Assembly (NCBI GenBank): GCA_964630905.1
Contig: CAZVWR010000004.1
Location: 43,709-107,708, forward strand
Direction: 5' to 3'
Source: JAGOEX01 sp964630905
GTDB taxonomy: Bacteria; UBP6; UBA1177
DNA: 64,000 nucleotides
Shown: piece after piece, positions 32,973 to 43,058 of the stretch
How the letters are laid out: each line of letters opens with the position of its first letter
Numbering within the stretch: position 1 is the first letter of the stretch
Notes under the pieces: model-generated
What the model saw: the letters and a program-made list of their open reading frames with translations, nothing else
Database searches by the model: none
What the model was told of the DNA's origin: nothing
Program-made: the position numbers and the translations under genes

Positions 32973-35900
32973 CTGAATTCCTCTCACGAACTGTGTGTGA
33001 AGGTCGGTCAGTTTTTCAAAAACTTCGGGTGAATTTGTTTTGATGAAGTTAAGCATGTCAGGAGCAATAAAATCAGAGATTCTTCTTTTCTGAGACTGTC
33101 CGTTTATGTGTCCTGAAAGAGTAAGGAACGCCATCGCCCTTGCAAAAACTTCACTGTCCCCGATCTTTGGATGAAGTGTAGGAACAGCTTTGAAATTTTT
33201 ATCTTTCAGTATCTCGCTTATCATTTTTGTCATAGACCAGCCTGGACCAACTTCAATGTAGTGATTTATTCCGTCACGGTTCAATTTTTCTATTTCTCTT
33301 GGCAGATTCAGTTTTGTAGTAAGCTGAAGCGAAAGATGTTTTGCAATTTTCTCGGAATTCAGAGTTTCAGGAATGTAATCACCTGTAACTGTTGACATTA
33401 TTTTATAGGTAGGATTTGAACACGGCAGTTTTGAAAGAAGTGAATAGTATTTTTCTTTTGCAGGTTCCATAAATTTTGAATGGAATGCACTTCCTATCGG
33501 GAGAACTCTTGCTTCAAGTCCGAAAGATTCGGCAAGCTCGACAGTTCTTTTTACAAGTTCCAGTTCGCCTGCAAAAATATATCTGCCCGGAGCATTTATA
33601 TTTGTAAGTATAAGATTTTCGCCTGCAAAAGAGAGGAGTCTGTCCCTTTTTTCCTCGGAGCAGTTAATACTCATCATGCCAAGAGGGAACGGAGCCGACT
33701 TTTTTCCGAATTCGGCGGCTTCTATCCTTGCCTTGACCACTTTAAAAGCAGTCGGGATATCCCATACACCCGCAAATGTAAGTGCCGATATCTCTCCGAA
33801 ACTGTGTCCGATTATTACATCGGGAACTATACCTTTTTCCTCAAGCACTTTTGCAAGAGCTGTTTCTATTGCAAAAAGAGATGTCTGTGCACCAGTCAAA
33901 GTGCCCAGGTTCTTTTCGATCTCTTTATTTTCAGGATCTCCGTAAATATGACCTAAAAGATCAAAACCCATCTCTTTTTTTGCAAGATCATTAACTTCAT
34001 CTATGATAGATTTGAATGTTGCATTCGATTCATACAGGAATCTTCCCATTGATATGTAATGTGTTCCCTGTCCCGGGAAGCAGAATGCAAGCTTTTCTCC
34101 TTCGCGGATATCCGAAGCAACAAAAATACCCTGATTTTCAAGCGGAGAAATGTCATGCCCCGATGAAATGAACTTAACCGCTGACTTAAGTTTGGATACT
34201 AATTCATTTTCATTCCTGTATGTGAGTGCAAATCTGACAGAGTCGTTTTCGTTGAAATCTGATGAACTCACAATCCCGTTGGAAATACATTTTTCAATAA
34301 TGCCTGACAGTGACCTCATATCCGGAGAGCTTCCGGTAAAAATGTTTGTTCCGTTCTCAGACCTGTCAGAGTCAACAGTCATTTTAGGTTTTCCGGTTGC
34401 CGGGATCATTTTTTCTCCTTTTCCGCTTTCATTATCTCCAAGTGATACAACTGCAAAATAATTTGTTCCTCCAAGACCGAGAGAGAGAACGCCGCCTGCA
34501 TCATAAATGTCGGGCAGAGGCATTGTTTTCTTAACAGGTATTGCTTTATGCAGATGATCCTTGAGCTCATTTCTTATGTTCTCAAGGTTTCTTATTCCTG
34601 GAACTTTTCTGGTTCTCAGCGTCTGAATGACGCTCAGCATTGATGATGCCCCGGATCCACCGTAAAGATGACCGACATGACTCTTTATTGCTGTTATCGA
34701 AACAGGTTTTTCGTCATTGCGGGATCCGATCTCTTCTGCAACACTTATCGCTTCAATTACATCGCTTGCCCTGTTTGCAGAACCGTGAGTGTCAACAACG
34801 CCGATTCTTTTTTTATCAACATATGTGTTGGCGAGTGATTTAACTATCGCTCTTCTGACGGCTTTTTCTGTAGGGGCTATCATGGATTTTGTTTCAGCTT
34901 CAGAACTTCCGTTCACAGAGTGGATAATGGCAAGTATTTCATTCCCGTCCCTTTTTGCATCTTCAAGCCGTTTGAGAAGGTAAAGAACCCCTCCGTCACC
35001 TATAACATATCCGGCACCTTCTTCATCATATGGTCTTGCTTCTTCTTTGGCGACAGCGTTTATGGCACAGACTCCGGCAGTAAAAACATCGCTGATCTGT
35101 CTGTTCAGTCCACCGCTTATCATCATGTCAACATCACCGAAAGCAAGCTGGTATATTGCAGGGATCAACGCACTTAAACCTGATGAACATGCAGAATCAA
35201 CGACCATGTTAGGTCCCTGAAGATTCAGCTTGTTAGCCATTCTTCCGGCAACAATATTTCCCATCCATCCGGGAAGAGTGTGTTCAGTTATAGGCGGTGT
35301 TGTCGCTGTAACCTCTTTTTTGGTTTCATCAATGGCTTTGTTCAGGAGGTTCCTGTCAATAGAAGATGAAGCTTTTGTGTCAAGTATTGCTCCGGCATAA
35401 TCATCAGTTATCATCGGATCGAAAATGTCTGGATAATAATCGTCGTGAATGGCTCCGACACTTACACCGATGTTTTTTGGCTCAGTTATGTTGAAACCTT
35501 TTTCCTCCAGAAGTCTTCCGGCAAGATCAAGTCCGAGGAACTGTGTGGGTGAGATCTGACTGACCGATTTGGGAAGGATCTTGTATTTGAGATAATCAAG
35601 ACTGTAAGGCTTCAGTTTTGATATCATTGTCGAATAGATGTTTTCATCCTTGGGCCCTGTATTAAAATGGAATTTCCAGTTCAACTCATCGGGGTCAACT
35701 TTTGAAAAAACATTTTTCCCTGCAGTAACATTATTCCAGAAAGTATTTACATCATCTGCCCCTGCAACTCTGCAGGTTACTCCGACAACAGCAATGTCCC
35801 TGTTTATTTTTTTTCTCTTATTTACAGGAACATAGTTGTCACCCTGTTCAATTATAACATGATAGTTGCATCCGCCGAAACCGCTTGAAGTCACTGCCGC

Positions 35901-37238
35901 AATCTTTTTGCCTGTGCTGTTAGGCTCCCATTTAACCGGTTTTGTGGGAACAACAAAAGCTTCAACCGGCTTTTTCACATTCGGGGTCAATTTTTCAAAA
36001 AGAGGCATGTGGGGAACAAGTCCGTTCTTCATCCCTTTAATTGTTTTTATAAGTCCTGCAACTCCTGCGGCGGCTTTTAAATGTCCGATCTGATATTTTA
36101 CACTTCCCAGATAAAGCGGATTGTCTGCCTTCCTTCCATCGGCATATGCCGCGGCTATTGCTTCATATTCGTTCGCATCCCCGACAACTGTAGATGTAGC
36201 GTGAGCTTCAATGAACTGAACATCGTGTGAAGCAAGTTCAGCCCTCTGAAGAGCCATTCTGAAAGCTCTTGCACGACCTTCAACTGAGGGACTGTAAATG
36301 GCCTGACCCGCACCGTCACTTGAACTTCCCATCCCCCGGATAACAGCGTGGATCTTGTTCCCGTCAGCGAGGGCGTCTTCAAGTTTTTTCAGAATTATAA
36401 CACCACCACCTTCACCGATGACAAGACCGTCAGCTTTGTGGTCAAAAGGATTTGATATTCCTGAAAAACTTATTCCGTCAACTCTGCAGAAACCTATGTA
36501 AATAGCAGGATTTACGCCAAGATCGATTCCGCCTGTTATTGCCACTTTTGCATCACCTGCCATTAAAGCGTGACATGCGGTTTCAAGAGCTCCGAAAGAA
36601 GATGCACATGCGGCGTCAACTGTCATATTGTAGCCCTTCGCTCCGAAAACCTGAGCTACGCGATTGGAAAGAGCTGAAGGAATCACACCTACCGCAAGAA
36701 GGGACATTTTTACAGAATGTCTTTTTAAAACTTCGTCATCAAACTGTTTTGAAAGTTCGTTAATCTCATTTTCTGAAACTCCGTTCTCTTTAAGCTGTTT
36801 TCTGAGTTTGTCAAAATAGTTGTGCCTTCTTAAAAATGCACAGGCATGAGCATAGTCATCGACACCGCTCACTCCGAGAATGGTCACTGCTTCATCAAGA
36901 GCCGAACTGTGGGGCTCAATCCCCGCATCTTCAAGAGCTTCCCTTGCCGATTCAAGAGCGACAAGCTGTGCAGGGTCAACACCTTTCATTGTATTCGGAG
37001 GAAATTTATACTTGTTGAAAGGGAACTCAAAATCATCAATGAACGATCCTTTTGTGGTATAAGATTTGTCATTAAGATCTTTGTTTCCATCGTAGTAGCT
37101 TTCCCAGCGCCAGTATTTTTTCGGCATGTCCTTAATAAAAGTTTTTCCGCTCAGAACATTTTTCCAGTACTCTTCAACATTTTTAGAACCGGGGAAAACG
37201 CCACCCATTCCAATGATCGCAATGTCATACCTTTTCAT
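32918..37238 (-). CDS. Iterative PUFA/polyketide synthase, N-terminal part (KS-KS-AT), broken by assembly gap
   Basis: About 1440 residues from the ATG at 37238, which follows GGAG and overlaps the HAD stop by one base. KS1 (about 1-465) has active-site DAACASS near residue 209, EAHATST and IGHLKAAAG. KS2 (about 480-950) has DSACSSG near 683, DTHGSAN and VGHLYGGSG. Both therefore keep the Cys-His-His triad; in PfaC-type pairs the second KS is often a chain-length factor without Cys. The acyltransferase (about 1080-1390) has FPGQGTHY and active-site GHSFGE near 1144. A Ser/Pro linker leads into the ACP array. The order KS-KS-AT-ACPn-KR-DH resembles secondary-lipid (Pfa-like) synthases, merged into one chain. 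Confidence 0.87.
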
Positions 37239-37918
37239 TAATTGACTCCCGATATGTTAATTTTTAAATTTTTCTCAAAAAAGCCGATATCTTTTACATC
37301 AATGAAGATCATTCCTGCATTCTCCGCCACAGCCCCGTCAGTATCCGCCCGGTCGCCAATCAGAACAGTGTTCTCAGGCAGAACTCCGAGCACTTTTGAA
37401 ATCTTCATGAGCGGCCTTGTCTGCGGTTTAAGAGCACCTTCCTCTTCTCCTGATACCAGGATGTTGAAAAGAGTCCTGTCTATGTTAAGTGCATCAAGTC
37501 TTTCTTCAATAAACCCGAAATCTGATAAAATAGCTGTTTTGAAATTCAGCTCTTTAAGCATGGATGCAACTCTTTCTATTGTTCTGTTCTTAATGCAGTT
37601 TTTTGAGAGAGCCTTTATGAAATCTTTTCTGAAATCGGAAGTATACCATTTTTTCACAAACATTCTCTCAGTTCCGGTCAGGCCGGATATGCGGCAAAAA
37701 AGTGTTTCAAAATATTTTTCTCCCGACCCCATATCGATCTTCCTTAGTTCTTTCATCACCTTCCTGTGTGCAGAAAAAAGAGAAATATGTCTGATGTTGT
37801 GAAAAAGGAAGGCGATCTTTGTAAAAAGACCGATCTTGTAAAAAGTGCCGTCGAGATCGAACACAACAGCCTGAACATCTTTTCCGTTATATGTTATTCC
37901 CATCCTTCTCACTGTCAT
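37238..37918 (-). CDS. HAD-superfamily hydrolase
   Basis: A 226-residue phosphatase-like protein. Motif I is VVFDLDGTFYK near residue 20, motif II is the Ser in AILSDFG, motif III is KPQTRPL and motif IV is IGDRADTDG. An alpha-helical cap of about 90 residues lies after motif I, the C1-type arrangement. The start is uncertain: an in-frame ATG at 37903 also exists, but GAGAAGG abuts it. It overlaps the end of the acyltransferase gene by about 30 bases and the synthase ATG by one base. In the cluster it might dephosphorylate a lipid phosphate such as a phosphatidic-acid-like product; this is inferred from context. Confidence 0.85.
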   Translation of the reverse strand: MTVRRMGITYNGKDVQAVVFDLDGTFYKIGLFTKIAFLFHNIRHISLFSAHRKVMKELRKIDMGSGEKYFETLFCRISGLTGTERMFVKKWYTSDFRKDFIKALSKNCIKNRTIERVASMLKELNFKTAILSDFGFIEERLDALNIDRTLFNILVSGEEEGALKPQTRPLMKISKVLGVLPENTVLIGDRADTDGAVAENAGMIFIDVKDIGFFEKNLKINISGVN

Positions 37919-38648
37919 AATGCTTTAATCTGTTCTCAATAATATCATGCCATCTGTCTGCAAATTCTTTAGTATCCCCTTCAATTTTGACTGCCGGAAA
38001 GAATTCTATGCTGACATCTATCCTTTTTTTGCCGAGGTAATTTATAAGCTGAGGAAGCCCTTTTTTCTTTGTATCCCACTTGTGAACAGATCTTTCAGGA
38101 AGATAGTCGATCACACAGGGCTGTATGGTCTTGTCGAGCTTTTTTGCCATGGCAAACGCTCCGGGTTTGAAAGGAAGTCTTGTTGCATCAGGGCTTGCCT
38201 TGCCTTCAGGGAAAATAATTATTCTGCAGAAGTCTTTTGAGAAATTGAGAAGGTCTTTTGCGGCCTTTCTCATCGAAGAACCGTCTTCACGATCAACAAA
38301 AAAATGTCCTTCTCTTGTAAGCGCCGGTCCGAAATAGAACGGTTTTTTTGCCTCAGCTTTTATCATGTAGACAGCGGGAAAAACACTTGACATTACAGGG
38401 ACATCAAGAAATCCGAGATGATTGGATATTATTACTTCGCCCATCGGTTGCGGTAGGTCGTTTCTCCTGTGTACGTTTATTCCCATAAGCCAGGCAAGAC
38501 CTTTCCCCCAGATGTGGACAGTATAGGGGAATCTCCTTTTTTTGGAGAACAGACGGGGAACATCAATAAACAGATTCTGCATAACAAGAGTCCATAATAA
38601 TATCAGGACAGCTCTGTAAAAAACCCTTAACAGATTAATTATATTCAT
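37887..38648 (-). CDS. 1-acyl-sn-glycerol-3-phosphate acyltransferase (PlsC-like)
   Basis: A 253-residue membrane-associated acyltransferase and the first gene of the lipid cluster. I use the ATG at 38648, with AAGG about 9 bases upstream; a GTG at 38678 is possible but lacks a site. A hydrophobic N-terminus is followed by the catalytic ISNHLGFLDVPV (NHx4D) near residue 85. FVDRE and IIFPEGKASPD (the FPEG phosphate-binding motif) follow. Family members move an acyl group from acyl-ACP or acyl-CoA to lysophosphatidic acid. Here it may incorporate the unusual chain made by the synthase into a glycerolipid. Confidence 0.9.
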   Translation of the reverse strand: MNIINLLRVFYRAVLILLWTLVMQNLFIDVPRLFSKKRRFPYTVHIWGKGLAWLMGINVHRRNDLPQPMGEVIISNHLGFLDVPVMSSVFPAVYMIKAEAKKPFYFGPALTREGHFFVDREDGSSMRKAAKDLLNFSKDFCRIIIFPEGKASPDATRLPFKPGAFAMAKKLDKTIQPCVIDYLPERSVHKWDTKKKGLPQLINYLGKKRIDVSIEFFPAVKIEGDTKEFADRWHDIIENRLKHYDSEKDGNNI

Positions 38649-38838
38649 TTTTTGCCTTAGCCGTTTATCAAAAACCACCGGATCTGAGCTCTCCGGTCGT
38701 CATTATGACTGCCGAATTTATCCCTAGGTTACACAAAAATCAACTTTATTGTTACTGAATTATAATTTTATATATAAATACATATAAAAATTAATAAAAG
38801 CAACTCATTGCTGATGCTAAAATAATTAAAATAAAAGT

Positions 38839-38865
38839 TTGACATGTAAAATTAACGGATATAAT
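38839..38865 (+). promoter_or_regulatory. Promoter of comM
   Basis: TTGACA (38839-38844) and a perfect TATAAT (38860-38865) with a 15-base spacer. It lies in the AT-rich divergent region between the lipid cluster and comM. The ATG at 38864 falls inside the -10 box, so it cannot be the translation start; 38894 is used instead. Confidence 0.6.
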
Positions 38866-38893
38866 GATGCAAGTCTGTCTAAGAGAGGCGTTA

Positions 38894-40417
38894 ATGTTCA
38901 CAATACTTAAAAGCGGTTCGATATCGGGGATTGACGGAAGCGTGATAGATGTCGAAGTCGATATTTCAAAAGGATTGCCCGGTTTTTCAATTGTAGGTCT
39001 TCCCGACAGTGCGGTCAAAGAGTCCAGGGAAAGGGTGCGAACAGCAATAATGAACAGCGGACACAAATTTCCTCAGAACAGGATCACTATAAATCTGGCT
39101 CCTGCAGGAATCAGAAAGGAGGGGGCGGGATTCGATCTTCCGATAGCCGCGGCAATAATATCTTCAATTTATTCAATGGAGCCTGAAAAGATAAACAGAT
39201 ATATGATCGTAGGGGAACTCGCTTTAAATGGAGACATAAAACCTGTCAGAGGTGTTCTTCCTCTTGCAATAACGGCTAAAGAATCGGGTCTTGCCGGTGT
39301 GATCGTTCCGGTTGAGAACGGGGATGAAGCCGCCGCAATAACTGAAATAAATGTGATAACTGTTAAAAATCTTGCCGATGTCCTTGAACTGCTTAAGGAC
39401 GGGCCTGCTTCCTTCCACCGGACAGCAGATGCCAGAGTTGAAAAAAAACACATATATGATTTTTCCGAGGTCAGAGGGCACGAACAGGCTAAAAGAGCCA
39501 TAGAGATAGCCGCGGCGGGCGGGCATAATATTCTTATGGTAGGGTCACCGGGAAGCGGAAAGACAATGCTTGCAAGAAGGATTCCGACAATATTGCCTGA
39601 GCTTGAAAGAGAGGAAAGCATTGAAACCACAAAACTTTTCAGTGTTTCGAATCTTCTTCAGGGAAAAGGGCTCATAAATGAACGACCGTTCAGAAGTCCT
39701 CACTCATCCTGTTCCCATATAGCTCTTGTGGGTGGTGGAAGTCCGCCTAAGCCCGGCGAGGTGAGTCTTGCGCATAACGGTGTTCTTTTTCTTGATGAAC
39801 TTCCTGAATTCAACAGAAATGCACTCGAAGTTCTCAGGCAGCCGATGGAAGACGGAGAAGTGACCATTTCAAGAGCGGTACATACAATAAAATATCCTTC
39901 AAGCTTCATGCTTGTGGCATCAATGAATCCCTGCCCATGCGGATACCTTTTTGACATAAAGAAAGCATGCACATGCAGTTCATCAGCGGTATACAAGTAT
40001 CAGCAGAAAATATCAGGGCCTCTCCTTGACAGGATAGATATTTCAATAGTTGTCAACTCAGTTCCATATCAGGACCTGCGGGCTAAAGGGACTGGAGAGA
40101 ACAGTGATGAAATAAGGTCGAGGGTTGTCAAGGCGAGATCTATTCAGAAGAAAAGATTTGAGGGAATGTCTTTTTATACCAATGCAAGAATGCAGGCATC
40201 AGACATTGACAAATATTGTGTGCTTGATGAAAATGCAGAAAAACTGTTGAAGAATGCGATGGAAAAAATGGGAATAAGTACACGCGGATATTCAAGAATT
40301 CTGAAGGTTGGCAGAACCATAGCAGATCTTGCTGACAAGGAAAAGATAGAGGCTTCGCACATTGCTGAAGCGGTTCAATATTACAACAGAACAATGTTCA
40401 CAGATGCCTCTTTTTGA
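38894..40417 (+). CDS. comM: Mg-chelatase-like AAA+ ATPase ComM/YifB
   Basis: A 507-residue AAA+ ATPase of the ComM/YifB family. In naturally transformable bacteria ComM is a helicase that extends branch migration during uptake recombination. The N-terminal Lon-like domain contains EVDISKGLPGFSIVGLPD and TINLAPAGIRKEG. Walker A VGSPGSGKTM is near residue 215 and Walker B VLFLDELPEF near 300. The Cys-rich insert NPCPCGY...CTCS is present near 350, and the C-terminal domain has RGYSRILKVGRTIADL. The start at 38894 follows GAGAGG and gives the standard MFTILKSGSISG N-terminus. Confidence 0.95.
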   Translation: MFTILKSGSISGIDGSVIDVEVDISKGLPGFSIVGLPDSAVKESRERVRTAIMNSGHKFPQNRITINLAPAGIRKEGAGFDLPIAAAIISSIYSMEPEKINRYMIVGELALNGDIKPVRGVLPLAITAKESGLAGVIVPVENGDEAAAITEINVITVKNLADVLELLKDGPASFHRTADARVEKKHIYDFSEVRGHEQAKRAIEIAAAGGHNILMVGSPGSGKTMLARRIPTILPELEREESIETTKLFSVSNLLQGKGLINERPFRSPHSSCSHIALVGGGSPPKPGEVSLAHNGVLFLDELPEFNRNALEVLRQPMEDGEVTISRAVHTIKYPSSFMLVASMNPCPCGYLFDIKKACTCSSSAVYKYQQKISGPLLDRIDISIVVNSVPYQDLRAKGTGENSDEIRSRVVKARSIQKKRFEGMSFYTNARMQASDIDKYCVLDENAEKLLKNAMEKMGISTRGYSRILKVGRTIADLADKEKIEASHIAEAVQYYNRTMFTDASF

Positions 40418-40462
40418 GATAAATTCAAATAAACGCCACTGATTTTAATAACTTGCAAAATA

Positions 40463-40510
40463 ATACAATATCTTGTGTGTTTTTTGTTGACAACCCACAA
40501 GGGATAGTGT
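40463..40510 (+). promoter_or_regulatory. Pair of NrdR boxes with promoter upstream of nrdD
   Basis: Box 1 at 40463-40478 (ATACAATATCTTGTGT) matches the NrdR consensus acaCwAtATaTwGtgt at 14 of 16 positions. Box 2 at 40495-40510 (CCACAAGGGATAGTGT) matches at 12 of 16. They are 32 bases apart with a 16-base linker, the phased spacing of known NrdR targets. TTGACA at 40487-40492 lies in the linker and TGTAAT at 40508-40513 overlaps box 2, so NrdR binding would block polymerase. Confidence 0.85.
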
Positions 40511-40562
40511 AATTTACTCCTCGTCGGAATTATAAAACTATTTATCTGGCGGAGATTTACTG

Positions 40563-43058
40563 ATGTTCAGTCTAAAAAAGAGAGACGGTTCGCTTGTTGC
40601 TTTTGATCTTGTCAGGATCAAGGAAGCCATCAAAAAAGCATTTGATGCAACAGAAATGATCTACAACGAGGATATCCTTGATATTCTCTCACTAAGGGTT
40701 ACAGCAAACTTCCAGTCAAAGATCAAAGATGATGTGATTATGCTGGAAGATGTTCAGGATTGTGTTGAGAGAACACTTGAGCAGACCGGCTATACCGAAG
40801 TCGCAAAAGCTTATATTCTCTACAGAAAACAGAGAGAAAAGCTTAGAAATATGAAGTCAACGATGGTTGACTATAAAAACATAATTAACAGTTATGTGAA
40901 CAACGAGGACTGGAGAGTAAAAGAGAACTCAACGGTTACTTTCAGCGTTGGCGGGCTCATTCTTCATAACAGCGGTGCCGTCACAGCTAATTACTGGCTG
41001 AGCGAAATATACGATGAAGAAATAGCAAGGCTTCACAAGAACGGCGATTTTCATCTTCATGATCTTTCAATGCTTACCGCATATTGTGCAGGCTGGTCGC
41101 TGAAACAGCTTATAGAAACAGGCCTTGGCGGTGTTACGGGGAAGATAACTTCAGCCCCTGCAAGCCATCTTTATACAATTGCAAACCAGATGGTCAATTT
41201 TTTAGGGATTATGCAGAATGAATGGGCCGGAGCACAGGCTTTTTCAAGTTTTGATACATATCTTGCCCCTTTTGCCAGAGTTGACGGACTTAATTATAAG
41301 GAAGTAAAGCAGGCGATACAGGCTTTTGTTTTCGGCGTGAATATTCCTTCAAGATGGGGGACGCAGTCTCCTTTCAGCAACATAACCCTTGACTGGATAT
41401 GTCCTGATGACCTTAAAAATCTTCCTGCGATAGTCGGCGGCAGGGAACAGAAGTTCACATACGGTGACTGTCAGAAGGAAATGGATATGATAAACAAAGC
41501 ATTCATCGAAATAATGATAGAAGGTGATGCTGAAGGGAGAGGGTTCCAGTATCCGATACCGACATACAACATCACAAGCGAATTTGACTGGGAAAGCGAC
41601 AACGCAAAGCTCCTTTTCGAAATGACAGCAAAGTACGGCACTCCTTATTTCCAGAATTTCATAAACAGTGACATGAAGCCGGGCGATGTAAGAAGTATGT
41701 GCTGCAGGCTTCAGCTTGACAAAAGAGAACTTCTCAAAAAGACAGGCGGGCTTTTCGGAAGCGGCGAGAAGACAGGAAGTGTGGGTGTTGTAACGATAAA
41801 CCTCCCAAGAATTGCATACAACGCAAAGAACGAAGCCGATTTTTACAGCAGACTTCAGTATCTCATGGCTGCTGCGAAAAGAAGTCTTGAGGTCAAAAGA
41901 ACAGTGTGTACAAAACTTCTCGAACAGAATTTTTATCCTTACACAAAAAGATATCTCGGCAATTTTAATGCCCATTTCTCTACGATAGGTCTTATCGGAA
42001 TGAATGAAATGTGTCTTAACGCATCATGGATAAAGCAGAATATTGCTGCTCCGAAGGGATTGAAGTTCTCTCAGGATGTCCTTGATTTTATGAGAGAGGA
42101 GCTTAAGAGATATCAGGAAGATACCGGCAATCTTTACAATCTTGAGGCAACTCCGGCGGAATCAACGACATACCGTCTTGCCAAGATGGATAGAGAAAGA
42201 TGGCCTGAAATAAAGACAGCTTCGAACGGAAAGGAAAAACCGTTCTATACAAACAGCTGTCACCTTCCTGTTGACTACACAACAGATCCGTTTGAAGCCC
42301 TTGAGATTCAGGATCAGCTTCAGACAAGATTTACAGGCGGAACTGTTTTTCACACATTCCTGGGCGAAAAACTTCCTTCGTGGGAAGCGGCTTCGAAACT
42401 TGTAAGAAAAATAGCATATACTTTCAAGCTGCCTTACTTTACGATTTCACCTACATATACCATCTGTAATAAATGCGGGTATTTTGCAGGCGAACACGAT
42501 ATGTGTCCTAAATGTGGTGACAAAGTCGAAGTTTACAGCAGAATCACAGGATATTACAGACCTATCGAGCATTGGAATGAAGGTAAAAAACAGGAATTCG
42601 AAAAGAGGAAGGAATATGTTCCTGAATTTGAAAAAATGAAAAAAGTGCCTGATTCAGGAAACCATGTGTTTAAAAGAGGAGAGAGATTAGAAACAGCACA
42701 GGAATCCCTTTTCCCGTCAGGAAGCGGAAAATTGAGCGATGAGATATCAAGATCAAGTGTTTCTCACAGTTCACTGATCACTCCCGGGCTTGGCAGCGGT
42801 GTTGATCCTGAGATCAGGTTCCAGCAGAAAGTGATGCTTTTTACAACGAAGCACTGTCCTAACTGTCCAAAAGCAAAAGAGGAGATGCAGGGAACGCTCA
42901 ACCTTCAGGTCATTGATGCAGAGGAAAATTTTGATATCACAAGAAAATACGGCATCAGATCTGTTCCTGCGGTTGTTGTTGAAGAAGGCGGTGCATACAG
43001 AACATACACAGGAATATCTGATATAATAAAATACAGAAAAGAACTCAGTTTAAGATAA
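40563..43058 (+). CDS. nrdD: Anaerobic (class III) ribonucleoside-triphosphate reductase NrdD with C-terminal glutaredoxin domain
   Basis: An 831-residue glycyl-radical enzyme that makes deoxynucleotides without oxygen. Residues 1-95 form the ATP-cone regulatory domain (KKRDGSLVAFDLVRIKEAI). The barrel follows, with HDLSMLTAYCAGWSLKQL carrying an active-site Cys. Zinc ligands CNKCGYF and CPKCG lie near 634-651 and the radical Gly in RITGYYRP near 663. Class III enzymes usually end soon after the Gly, but about 165 residues remain here. After a Ser-rich linker, residues about 754-831 form a glutaredoxin/NrdH-like domain with CPNC near 765 and a cis-Pro segment SVPAVVV. This could be a built-in reductant. 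No NrdG activase lies adjacent. Confidence 0.95.
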   Translation: MFSLKKRDGSLVAFDLVRIKEAIKKAFDATEMIYNEDILDILSLRVTANFQSKIKDDVIMLEDVQDCVERTLEQTGYTEVAKAYILYRKQREKLRNMKSTMVDYKNIINSYVNNEDWRVKENSTVTFSVGGLILHNSGAVTANYWLSEIYDEEIARLHKNGDFHLHDLSMLTAYCAGWSLKQLIETGLGGVTGKITSAPASHLYTIANQMVNFLGIMQNEWAGAQAFSSFDTYLAPFARVDGLNYKEVKQAIQAFVFGVNIPSRWGTQSPFSNITLDWICPDDLKNLPAIVGGREQKFTYGDCQKEMDMINKAFIEIMIEGDAEGRGFQYPIPTYNITSEFDWESDNAKLLFEMTAKYGTPYFQNFINSDMKPGDVRSMCCRLQLDKRELLKKTGGLFGSGEKTGSVGVVTINLPRIAYNAKNEADFYSRLQYLMAAAKRSLEVKRTVCTKLLEQNFYPYTKRYLGNFNAHFSTIGLIGMNEMCLNASWIKQNIAAPKGLKFSQDVLDFMREELKRYQEDTGNLYNLEATPAESTTYRLAKMDRERWPEIKTASNGKEKPFYTNSCHLPVDYTTDPFEALEIQDQLQTRFTGGTVFHTFLGEKLPSWEAASKLVRKIAYTFKLPYFTISPTYTICNKCGYFAGEHDMCPKCGDKVEVYSRITGYYRPIEHWNEGKKQEFEKRKEYVPEFEKMKKVPDSGNHVFKRGERLETAQESLFPSGSGKLSDEISRSSVSHSSLITPGLGSGVDPEIRFQQKVMLFTTKHCPNCPKAKEEMQGTLNLQVIDAEENFDITRKYGIRSVPAVVVEEGGAYRTYTGISDIIKYRKELSLR

